Made by a program: the position numbers and the translations under genes
Notes under the pieces: generated by a model
Databases searched by the model: none
The model's input: the letters and a program-made list of their open reading frames with translations, nothing else
What the model was told of the DNA's origin: nothing
Assembly: GCF_036669915.1 (NCBI RefSeq)
Contig: NC_089315.1
Coordinates: forward strand, 26,630,432 to 26,694,431
Direction: 5' to 3'
Origin: Pocillopora verrucosa
Taxonomy: Eukaryota; Cnidaria; Anthozoa; Scleractinia; Pocilloporidae
Length of the DNA: 64,000 nucleotides
Shown here: one piece after another, positions 12,101 to 22,900 of the stretch
Position numbering within the stretch: position 1 is the stretch's first letter
How the letters are laid out: every line of letters starts with the position of its first letter

Positions 12101-15100
12101 AATTAGCAAGTTGTGCTAAATACTTTGCTCTAGTAATTGACTTTCGGAGGTTATGCATCACTCAAGATTGATTTTTGACCATAGTAGTTGAAATTCGTTT
12201 TGTATTGAAGGCCTATTTCCAACTTTGATGCAACGCGGTCGTTTGTTTTTGTTTTGAACCACCGCTCCTGTTTAAATAGCGCCTCTGATTGGTCAGTTAT
12301 TTTTACCTTGTCACGTCTCAAAATACCTTCTGCCTTTTCTCCGATGAATTTGAAGAACTTATCAAAATAATTCTGTTTAAAACAGTTCTGTGCGTTTTAA
12401 TCCGGTACGGAATTAGATGAATCCATTGATTTAGTAGATTCCGAGGCAGTAAACGCTTATGGATCGGTTGTTGCTAAAGAGGAACGCGAAAATCCCTGCG
12501 ACCATTCGAAGAAGGTGAAAATGTTGATCCACCACGTTTGCATTCATTCATCAATTTTTTTTAATTGAAGTTTGCCATCCTTGTTAAATAGGACTAAGGG
12601 TCACAGTTGAAGTTTCCTGCCCGTGGAGAGGACCTTGGGCTCGAAAGAGTAGTCGAGGTTGTTGTCCATGAAAAGCAGCAAATAAGAATTGTAACACAAA
12701 CTGTCAGAGTCGCTAACGTTCCTGCAATGAAGTGGCTAAACTTGAAATAATTAAACGTCCGGCAGCCCGTTTTTTTCCATATTTCTCTTCGAAATTAAAA
12801 AAAATATTTATACGAAAATGTTCTACCTTTATTTACAATCCTCAAGCGCTTCCAGGCAGCCCAAAATTTCGAACTTGATATTTTTCGCTAACCCTGTATA
12901 CATAGTAAGAAGCCATCCAAGCGCTTGACACTTCCAGGTAGCCCAAAATTTCGAACTTGATATTTTTCGCTAACCTTGCATACAGAGTATGAAGCCATCC
13001 AAGCGCTCGACACTGAAAACCTTTTTAGTGACAACGCTGGACTCGGTCCTCAAATAATTCCATATTTCTCTTTGAAATATACCAATTTTTCGTTGGAAAA
13101 TATTCTTCCTTCATTTACAATCCTCAAGCGCTTCTAGAAAGTGAAAGGCAAGCTGCAACCAAACCTCTCCAATTAATTCTAGATCAAAGATCAAACGTTA
13201 CCAATGGTAATCAAAGGGTATGGAGCAATGAAGGATCATTACCTCGCATTTTGAAGAGGATGATATTAACGAGTTAGTCTTGCACCATTTGTTAAGCTCG
13301 TCGAGCGCGTTGCTTAGTAAGTAACATGCTTTATTAACGGTAGATCCGATGCAGTAAACTGTAGTATCGTCAGCATACAGGAAGAGATTGCCTGATGTCA
13401 CAGCTTACGGCATGTCGTAGGTGTACAAACTCAACAAAACTGGGCCTGGCGCTGATCTTTGTGGGAGGCCGCAAGTCACATTAAGCTCTTCCGACTAAGT
13501 AAAGTTCACAACTGTAACCTGTGTCCGGTGTTTCAGATAATTTACGAGCCAAGAGGAGATTGCCCTCGCTTCTAAATATGCTCTTCAATTTATGTAGCAG
13601 GTTACTATGAGATACGTATTCAAAGGCTTTACGAAAATCAATAAAGGTGGTAGCGGCCACTGAATTATTATTAACAGCTTTTCAATAACTTACTTTCTTA
13701 CGATGGGAAATTAATAACTGGGTCGAGTGGCCCTTGCAGCAGGCCCGTTGCCTCCCAGTCAGTATTTCGCCTTCCGTAACATGCTTCAGCATAGTGTCAG
13801 ATGCACACGATTCCAAGATCTCACTTAGAAGGCTTAGGAGAGAGATGGTTCGATAGTTACTCCTGTCAGAAGGATCTTCCTTTTTAATAAGGGGGCATAA
13901 GCTAGTGAACTTTCTTCCTTTGGCTAAAGGCTTATCCTTGGTCAATGCTCATCGAATACAGCTTAGTAAGAGGCGAGACGATTGCTGGCTCGGCTAACCT
14001 TAGCAACTTGCGAGTACTCCAGTCCGGCCCCGCAACCTTATTAGAATTTAAGACCCTAATTTTCCTGGATACCGATTCCTCAGAAATTGAGAAGGGCGAA
14101 AGTGTTTGAATTGGTGTAACATCGTAACATCAAGTGCGGTTTCTCGAAATTCCTGTTCCCATTGTTACGAATGTATTAATCAGGTTTGCATTCAGTCTTT
14201 GTCTCGCACAGCAAGGGTTTTATCGTTCAGCTTTGTTGGTCTAACCTGCGGTATTCTTTTGGTGTTTGCAGTATTGGAGAGTACTTTCCAATGCGCAGAA
14301 GTGGATTTCGTTGAATCAATGTTTTCACAAAAGAATATAACTTTTGCTCGTCTTTCGTTGGTTGTTCTTTCATTCCTAACCTTCTTGTAATTCGCCCCTG
14401 CAGTTTGGTCTCCAGTGCTCTCAGTGGACTTATTCATTATTTCATTTGTAGTCTACGGGTCGCTCTTACTGCTTATTTAAATCATGTTGAAAGGTACGTG
14501 TTCATCGCAGATTCATTAAACATCAAGCTCCATTCTTATTGTGCATCATCTTCATCTTCGAAAACATCAGCTATATAGAATGGTGTACAAGAGAAGTCTG
14601 CGTAGAATTCCTCTGAATTTTAAAAAAACCCTTGAAATTTCTAATGGTAATAATTCATGAAGGCGGAAACCTTTACCTTAGTTTTAGAGTGGCATAATTT
14701 AGGTTTTGACTGGTAAATATCAGCGGTAACACACCTTTTATGTTGATTAGTTCCGGCTTGGATCAACGTCATGCTCGTATCTAGTGCTTAACACGAACTT
14801 GCTGCAGTGCATAAAGCAAATTATCGAAACATTTTACGTGATATGGTAATCTTAAGGAAACTTTTCTTATATTCGAGGGTACGAACGGTTCTCGGCTACG
14901 GGTTTTTAAATTAGCAAAAAGGTTTAGAGAAAAGCACACTAAAGTTTGTTAGTTTAGAGAAAAAGAATTTCGTTGCCTTTCTAACACCCTTTTAACATGT
15001 TTGAGGAATCTATTGCTTAACTAAACCTTCATGAAAGGGGCTCCATTTTCTACAGATAAAATATATACACAGGTAACTCTTTAGTCAAATTACATTTTCA

Positions 15101-18100
15101 ACGCGAAAGGTATGTATCCAGGCGGGGCATTCCCGCACAAATCTTCGTGGGGTGGATTCTACCACCAATCACCAACCCTTCCCCTCCCCTCCCCATGGGA
15201 GAGTAATTATTAACAAAATTATTCTTCTAGTAATTTTCTTTATGATGACTCTTCATATTCTTTAATTCTAGATTATGATTTGTTCCTGGGCATCGAGGGT
15301 CATGATTGTTTAAAAAGGCTCGTCGGTTCTAAATGGACATTCCCTGTGTTAACGTATGATTTCTCGTTTACACCTGAGCAAGAAAGGAATGTTCTTCTTG
15401 ACCTTTACACATCTACAAATGGCCAGCAATGGTATGACAGTGGAGGATGGAACAGCTCAAAATCCCACTGCTCTTGGTATGGTATCACCTGTTACAACAA
15501 TTCATATGTAAGAACCATTGTGCTGGCTTACAACAACTTGGATGGTGTTCTTCCTTCCAATCTGTGGAGGATACGCAACTTGTTGTCGCTTTGTACGCCT
15601 GGTAACCCAAGACTTCGAGGACGCATTGGAGACTTTTTATTCGGAAATATGAGCAATCTGCTGTCGATTGTTTTCAATGCAGCCTCTATATCTGGAGAAA
15701 TCCCGAAGGACATCGTGCAACTAAAAAAATTGAACAATTTTCTAGGCTGTATAATGGACGGGGAAGGCTTTACTGGCAACTTACCAGAAGACATTGGGAA
15801 TATGACAGAGTTGAGAGTGCTATGTCTCGGAGGGAACAAATTAACTGGTCGAATACCTAGCAGCATATCCAGATTACAAAGACTTTGGTATCTTGACCTC
15901 CGAAACACTCCTGGTCTCATGTGGGGAAATCTGAATGACCTCTTTGCAATCCCCGCCTTAACCCAACTTTTTGCATCAGGTATTCGGCTAACAGGACAAT
16001 TACCAAATACCCTGCCACCTAACCTGACCTACCTAGTTTTACCGGGGAACAACATTTCGGGTCATTTTTTTCAAAGCATTCCGAAAACACATCTCGTTGA
16101 AATTCTTAATGTTGCCAACAATCAGCTCACTGGAGACATTCCTGGTGAGTTACTCAGTTATCCGCCCTCCATGATTGATTTGTCACAGAACGAGTTTTCC
16201 TCGATAAACAACGGGAGACCATGGTCTACCGAACCAGACAGGCGCGTAAAATCCTTCATTTCGCTTGCAGGAAATAGGAATTTAGCAATTAACATTTCAA
16301 GCTTTTTGGAGCTCTTCTCGAGAAAGCCCGACTTTCATCCTAGTCCATCGGTTCTAAATCTCAGTTTTTGTGATATTGAGGGTCCCTTACCCGCAAACGT
16401 GCTTTACTTTGAGGATATGTCCACGTGCGATTTACGAGGTAACAAGTTTTACGGAGCCATACCAGCTTTCTTTGAAGACTTTTCATATTTAACATATTTT
16501 GACATCTCATCAAATAACCTGTCAGGAAGCCTTCCAGCAGGAATTCAGAATTTAATCTCCCTCCAGTATTTGGATATTTCTGGAAATCCATCCATGCGTG
16601 AAGGAAACAGCGTATCGACCAATGCCTTTCGTCCAGACTTTTTAAGGATGGTCAGACCACCTGAAGGCGACAACTTTTCATGTCCCGAAGGACACCTAAC
16701 GTTCAACAATGGTCGCATTCGTTTGGATCCTGTATTTTACGAGTACAGATATTGCATTTGTGATCCACATTTTTATGGAAGCCTTGGATTATGCAAATCA
16801 TGTATGGATGGTGGAACGTGTGACCAAGTTACTGTGACGGTCCAAGAAGACGTTGGTCCAAACATCATGAAGATAGCTCCTGGCTATTGGCCATCTCCTG
16901 ATCCCAAAAATGTTACTCATCTCGTCAAGTGTCCAGTACCTGCTGCTTGCAATCCACTAGCTTCCTGTACCTGCCGCCTCGACACATCACATAACGACGA
17001 CTCTCGCTCCTCCAATAACAAGCGTTTAGTGTCGACTCTAATCACAAAATGCAATGAATCCTGTGCCTGCCATACAGGAAACACTGACAGGTTCTGTTCT
17101 CGTTGTGAAGAAGGATTTTATAAAATTGGCGGATTGTGCTATCCATGTGTGAAAGGAGATCTTACCTACTACTACGTGCTCATCCCTATCTTTGCCATTT
17201 CTTTCCTTGTTTTGCTTTGGTCATTTTTTTATTTCAAATTGCGTCCTATCAAATGGTTTTTTGTTACAGCAGTACATTTCCTCTTAATGTTGATCTTCAT
17301 GCTTTTGGAATTTTTACCTAGTTGGGTTTTCAAATTAAACTTGGTGGTTTTTGTTGTGTGCATGACTAGTCGAGGAAAAGGTACAAAGTCTCTCATCAGC
17401 ATTGCAGTGTTTTATATGCAAACCATGGATTTTATGGTATCGAGCTCCAATGTCTGGCCTCCAAAGATCGTTGCAGCTCAGAAGTACTTGAGCAGCTACT
17501 GGAATTTGTATTTCCCTTCACTTTCGTGTGATTTTCCTTCCCTTTTCAATCCTGTTGGCAAGTTTACTTTTATTCTTCTTCTTCCAATTGGTTGCTTGGC
17601 ACTCGTGGGTGTCTACTTTATAGTTATGCTAAGCTACAATAAGGTTCGTCCCCAAGAACGACGAATGGAAAATGTTCACTTTAAATGCCGTCAAAGTGCC
17701 TTTTTCTGTTTGAGTTTCACTTACTTTCCAGTTGTAAAGCAAACTCTCTCCATCTTACGCCCATGCCAAAATGACCGTGATGTTCTTTACATGCCAAATT
17801 CCCCTTGGATAGAATGCACATCTGTTACTTACAGAACACTGTTAGCTCTTGGTTTTGTCTCCGTTGTGTTCTACGTGATTGGGTTTCCTTTGCTTCTCTC
17901 CTCCCTCATGTTCTTCTTCTTTCGAAAAAGAAACAGCATGAGCCCTGAAGATCGTGAGAAACTTGACACATGGCTTGGTCCTGCATATTTGCCTTACAAA
18001 CCAAGGTATCAGTGGTGCCTTGAGATCGTCATGCTTCTCCGTCGCGTTTTGCTTGCCAGTGCATTGTCTATGATTTCGTCATCTTCTACCTTACAAACCT

Positions 18101-18513
18101 TTGTTGTCTGGGTAATTCTAGTTTGCTTTGCTGTTATTCATCTGTGTTTGCATCCCTATGATGATTCCAGTTATAAGTTTGCTTCTGAAAACTTTTTCGA
18201 GCCTCTTGTTTTGTTGGTACTGTCCATGTCTTTCATCCTGTTGAAGTTCTCGGCTGTGGAAAACTTAATGACGTATTCAGCAGCGTATGTTTGGGTTGTA
18301 ATGATTGTCAATTCCTGGACACTACTCTTTCTTGTAGGCATAATCTTTTACCGTCTGGCTACTTGTGGGAATGAAGACAAAGATGGAAATTTCTCTGAGC
18401 ACCGTCATGTGAGTGCAAGAAATGGTAGAAGCAGTGATGATGAAGAAAGAAGTAATTTGTTGTCCGTTAACAGTGCACGGAAGAGATACGTTGAAGTCGC
18501 TAACATTTCTTAG
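9130..18513 (+). CDS. LRR / cysteine-rich / multi-pass membrane receptor, gene 2
   Basis: Two coding exons: 9130-9277 and 15272-18513. Exon 1 starts at ATG 9130 (an in-frame ATG at 9010 would add 40 residues). It encodes a basic N-terminus, a hydrophobic core FIFLGIVFYQIVG and an AEA-type cleavage site, so it is a signal peptide. It ends TATG|GTGAGT in phase 1, and the acceptor at 15270-15271 supplies the other two bases, creating an Asp codon. The predicted protein is about 1129 aa: plant-type LxGxIP repeats, a cysteine-rich EGF/GCC-like region, about 8-10 membrane segments, then a charged tail. The membrane half is nearly identical to that of gene 1, while the LRR part is much more diverged. 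The roughly 6 kb intron holds mobile-element debris. The gene is convergent with COPE. A recognition role is inference. Confidence 0.85.
9884..12072. mobile_element. 2.2 kb non-autonomous foldback TIR element, TTAA target site
   Basis: Long imperfect terminal inverted repeats of about 650 bp (9884-10530 against 11310-11982) start GAGCGCTTGTCTGTAAAAAT. TTAA lies on both sides (9880-9883; 11983-11986 and again 12073-12076). The paralogous unit A has the uninterrupted site 'catacttttaaaaagaagg' near 7077, so the insertion is directly demonstrated. The middle (10530-11310) has no transposase-like ORF. TTAA target sites are typical of piggyBac-type elements. The alternative reading, a 2-bp TA duplication (Tc1/mariner style), cannot be excluded because the flanks are ambiguous. 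Confidence 0.85.
11900..12090. repeat. 90-bp direct duplication at the right end of the TIR element
   Basis: The last part of the element's right end plus the flanking 'ttaaaaagaagggttgttcatca' is present twice with a period of about 90 bp. The duplicate carries host flank, so it arose after insertion. On the reverse strand it creates an ORF of repeated residues that is not a gene. Confidence 0.85.
12206..12850. other. Intron sequence of LRR gene 2, no gene seen
   Basis: AT-rich intron. A short open stretch around 12415-12560 (+) reads like acidic protein but has no start, no splice support and no recognised domain. It may be a relic of a mobile-element ORF. Confidence 0.4.
12851..13013. repeat. 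82-bp tandem repeat, two copies
   Basis: Two head-to-tail copies begin 'tccagg(c/t)agcccaaaattt' at 12851 and 12933 and end in 'gaagccatccaagcgct'. They differ by a few substitutions. The repeat is non-coding and lies in the LRR gene 2 intron. Confidence 0.8.
13198..14437 (-). pseudogene. Dead non-LTR retrotransposon (reverse transcriptase fragments)
   Basis: On the reverse strand, recognisable RT pieces occur in the correct order: a linker upstream of RT (14437-14192), 'NK-AGPDW' with a following LL region (about 14090-13950), 'PLIKKEDPSDRSNYR' and ISLLSLLSEILE (13945-13850), 'RQRACCKGHSTQLL' (about 13770), then the catalytic YADDT motif (about 13375) and NKWCKTNSL. Frameshifts and stops separate the pieces. 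Endonuclease and 3' end are missing. The family is LINE-type (CR1/L2/Jockey-like superfamily); the clade is not resolved. Confidence 0.85.
14438..15271. other. Distal part of LRR gene 2 intron 1
   Basis: No gene seen. It ends with a pyrimidine-rich tract and AG at 15270-15271, the acceptor for the large LRR exon. A C-rich tract lies at 15170-15200, matching a C-rich tract at the same relative place before LRR gene 1. Confidence 0.6.
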
Positions 18514-19978
18514 GCCTTTGTCCCAACAACCCGCAAGATTCATTTGTGAGCGTGGTAGATCTTTACGACTGAACACTAGAACATCTCGCTTAAGTATATA
18601 CTATGCTGGTGAAGTGCTTTTCGTGCGGGCCGGTTAGCCAGTTCGGAGTGATTAGCAAACACTATTTTGAGTCCAACCTTTCACCATGAAATTTGAAACT
18701 TATATTAAATAATTTTTACATCAATGCGTAGTTTTAAGTTTTACAGGTTTACGATCATTTCAAGAATTTAAAGTTCCCTGATTTCTTATGCAGAATTTAG
18801 GTTTTGATCTGCGCCAAATGTTTACAGAAGGTACTTAGTGGGCCATCTGTGGGCGACCGACTGGCTGCGGGGGTCTCAATTGGGTTAACAGTATGCCATA
18901 AAACGGCCAAAACTTTAGCCGTTAGCCTTAAAATCGAAAATTTTAACCGTTTATCGTAAAAAAAATTAAACGTTGAAAGGAAATTCTAGTGATCTCAGCG
19001 GAAAAATGGTAACCGTTGGCCGCAAAACCATCACCCCATTGACACCCTCTGATACTGCACCAAAGCACTGTAACGCATTACCTTGTGACATTCGTGCCGT
19101 GGTTAGCTCAAATTGGTTGTCAAAGCAGACTGGGAAAGCAAATGTAAACTTGCAAGAGCTGAGAGAGTTTTTCACGTTCAATAAAGCATGTATGTGTGTA
19201 TGTATCTAGGACTCTCACTTGCACCTCACCTCCCACCAAACCTCCCCCCCCCCTCCCTCATACTGAGTGTCGTGCCCACGGCCCCCGGTATGCACCGTGC
19301 AGCGATCGTCGACCTTTTTAACAAAGTAGTTTTTTAAGGAAAGTCTGGTAATAACGTACAAACCGATTTTTGAATGGCCTTTCGTCTGGTTAGGGATAAG
19401 GCAAAATGCTCTTTCATTTTCCCGACTTAAAACACTCTCACCCAAGAATATTTCATTTAGGGTCAGTTTCTCTGCACAACCAGTGATAAGTTCTGCCAAG
19501 TAAGCCCAAGTATGACCGACCACATAAGAGAGAAAGAGCCTGGGTGGAAATAGCTCTCCAATGTGTGGAGTAACACCCTCAGAGAGGTGGAGAAGAAAGC
19601 AGTTACCCCTCTATTGTGGAGGACGCGGTGAATTGACGTAAATCAAGTTATGAAGAGTTATGGTTGGTTTAATAAATCCGAGATTCTGCACTTAAACTTT
19701 AAGATCTACGACCATGAAATTTCTTGTTCTTCAAAAAAAAAAAAAAGAAGACCAAAATTAATGCAAAAGTTAAAACAACATAAAGATTACGGCACCTTAA
19801 GATAAACTACATGTTGGTAAATGATACAAAGAGATACAAGGAAATTTTGAAGGAACGTGCACCGTATAAACTGAAGCTTGTAAAGGCATGCCTACAGTAG
19901 GTTTGATAGTTCTTTTTACATTCAATTGTTTACACATATGCCTGTAGTCCTCGCATAATTCTTCGATCATCATCATCT
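18514..19978. other. Convergent intergenic region between LRR gene 2 and COPE
   Basis: Contains both 3' UTRs. An AATAAA-type signal for the + strand lies at about 19180. The part at 19889-19978, just after the COPE stop codon (- strand), is the segment that was also copied into the LRR array at 7270-7355. A C-rich run at 19243-19256 and a poly-A run at 19734-19746 are present. No other gene is supported. Confidence 0.6.
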
Positions 19979-22900
19979 TCACGACTGTACGCTGACTGCA
20001 TATTGTTCTGCAAGCTGATCAAAATTTTTCTCCTACAGAGGAGAAAGAGACAAAAAATAAAAGGTTAGGCTAAATTTTGAATGAAAATTGAGCAAGAATC
20101 AGTTTGTAAAAAAAAAAAAACTTTCTTTAAAAGATTGGTTGCTATTCCTTCCTTGTGGTAACCATGGAGCCCGTTTCAACTTGTGATGGTGCAAATTATG
20201 TGAATTTCAGGTACAATACTAGGATGGATATAATTTATGTACACTTTATGTTCTATTATTATTTTTACTCCAGCTGCTAAATTTAACAAAAAAAAAAACT
20301 TAAGTGAAATACCTTTGCCAGGAGGTCTTTTGTAAAAGGATGACTTGGATGCCCATCCTTTAACTGTGAAATATATCTTGTTGTTACCTAGAAGATGCAC
20401 ATAAAAAGAGAGAGAGAAAAAAAAAAGCCTCAGCATTTGCTTCACATGTACTGTGAATGCAAAAGTAAAAATTTCTGCATTTATCTCTTCGAGTTATTTC
20501 AAACATAATCATGAATATCCAGCACAGAATGACATGTATGCATACCTCAGGAGCTTTTCCTAGATGCTGAGATAAAACCACCATGTTGATGAGAGTTTCT
20601 GGATTACTGCTATCCTGTACAGAAAAAAGGAATCCACATCTAAAAATGTGCTTCTTTAATACAGAAATTGTGTTTCGTGTGTGAGGTAGCGGCAAAGAGA
20701 GGAGGTGGGGGGCAGGGGGGGAAGGAAGTTACATGATTGTACATGTATTCCAATTGTAATAAAACTTAATTCTAAACTGAATCCAATTTTGCCAAACAAA
20801 CTGCCCACTCACAAAAACATTTGATTTCAATTAACTCTTTAACCCCTAAGAGTGACTAGCATCTAATTTCTCCTAACAATATCCCCCCTGAATCAAACAT
20901 TAAGGTGACAAGAACAAAGGAAATGATCACCAACCACAGAAGCTCTTGATTGTTAAAAAAAAATTCTCCTCGTCAACACTTAAGGAGATGTCAAGAGAAC
21001 ACTATGGAGAATATACATACTGATTTCAGGGCCCAATGGGTTAATACTTTTAACTGTGTTTGTCACACAACCTGCAACAGAACTAGCCTTAGACATTTAT
21101 CCTTTTTATTGTATTAATATTTAAAGGTCTCTGAGGCAACTTTTATTGCTATTTATGATGCCATAACCTTCGAGTATGATTTATAGACGGTTAAGAATAT
21201 ATGAAGGTCATATATTTGAACTGTGGATAAAGACATGAATGAAAGTGATCTTCGCAGTGATGTGCACTACTTAGGCAGTAGTGAAAATAAGGCCTGAAAA
21301 AAAAAATCCCGTACAGACCTGAATTTTTTTCAGGCCTTATTTTCACTACTGCCTAAGTAGTGCACATCACTGCGAAGATCACTTTCATTCAAGTATGATT
21401 TATATTGAACAAGGCATTATGTATCTCTTACTTTGTCCAGTGCATCTTGCAAACAACTCTCTGCATCTTCAAATTTCCCCATGTGCATGTATGCAATAGC
21501 CTGACCATTGAGTAACATGACTGTTGGAGTGTATTTGTCTGAAAGCTCTTGGAAAATGTAGTAGGCATCTTGATATTTCTCTCCTCCCTGTGTTAAAGAG
21601 AAAAACACCTTCATTGCAAAAATTCACAAGTTTAGTGTTGACTCTAAAGAGTGAAAAGGCAGATTTGAAGACATAAGTTAGAGGGCCTGACATAAAACAA
21701 GAACACATTCTTCCATTCACTTACCACAGCAAGATTGAACCATGCAAGGGAAAGCTGTGTGAGAGTTGCATCATCATCTTGGTCCTGCAGAAGATTTATT
21801 TTATATTTTAGTAATGACAAACCCAAGATGACACTCCAAGCTCCTCCAAACCAGTTACAAAAATATTATCCAGACATTACACCAGTGCAGCACATGTAAA
21901 CTTAAATTACTGGCCCCAAGGCAAAAAAAAAATAACCATAAAGAAAACTCACTTGCATTCTTTTAAGTTCTTTCCTTTGAAACAAAATAATCAAAAGATT
22001 GGTTAATACACTTTCTTAAGATTTTTCCTTTTAAATTACATTGATGCATTCTAAAACTCAATGATGACCTGCAATTAAAATTCATACTCACTTGGCCAGA
22101 TCAACTCTATCCATGCTGATGTAAATTTGTACTGAGAGCGCTGAGCTGGAAAAGAAAAAAGAAACACATTATACAAACATTTGAAGCTGCACACATTTGA
22201 TATGTTACACACTTTAACGTAATTTTAAGCTAAAATGATTCCAATGGCTAGTGTGTAGGAATGTAGGTGGAACAAAGCAAATTAAAAAAAAAACAACAAA
22301 TAAAACTGGTTCAAATTCATTTAGGTTTTGAAATATGTACCCAATGTATAGTCTTAGGAACTTGCCCATTTAACACTACAACAAAAAAGCAGACAAACAC
22401 TAAAAATTTTTTCCTCACCATTCCAATGATTCAGACTGATGAAGGCATCGTAAAGCTGATTCGAAATTCTAATAAAGAAAACAAAAGTATTCCGAATTAG
22501 ATCAAACACATCTGGATATGCAGATGTTCATGGACAGTCCTTGTAAAACATGTAGTGTGGAATTATATATAAAATATAAATTAATGTAATCATCTCTTTT
22601 AGTCCAATATGACCTCATCTTTCAGCATCCATACTTTACATGTACTCAGATTAAAGGTGACAAGACTGACAGTAATTAACCTTTCTACCCCTTTTAGGGG
22701 TGACTAACATCTAAACTCTTCTCACAGTATCACCCCTGAATCAAACATTAAAGTTTTAATAATAAAGGAAATATTGTAATTGCCAACTCAAGAAGCTTGA
22801 TTGTTGGACAAATTCTCCTAGTACCTGTAAGTACCATAGGGAATGCATAGTGAACAGCATGGCGCACTAACATACTGATGTTAAGCTGCAAAAAGGTTAA

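Larger units (their letters stand above)
7985..12205 (+). repeat. Tandem duplication unit B (first-exon region of LRR gene 2)
   Basis: Second copy of the block described at 5265-7215. It keeps the intact first exon of LRR gene 2 and is interrupted by a TIR element at 9884-12072. Similarity to unit A resumes after the element ('aattctaattagcaagttg') and fades near 12205. The unit carries the presumed promoter and 5' UTR of LRR gene 2. Confidence 0.8.

Noticed and set aside
11879..12109. ORF with an internally repeated peptide on the - strand
   Set aside because: It is created by the 90-bp duplication at the element's end.
14106..14390. 94-aa ORF with a hydrophobic stretch, considered as a signal-peptide exon for LRR gene 2
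   Set aside because: It is antisense to the LINE remnant and lacks a phase-1 donor. The exon at 9130-9277 fits in phase and has a clear paralogue.
22835..22880. Candidate COPE exon reading [17 protein letters not shown] on the reverse strand
   Set aside because: It lies wholly inside a repeated family A element and gives the wrong phase for the next exon. The true exon at 22419-22468 ([16 protein letters not shown]) matches family and phase.
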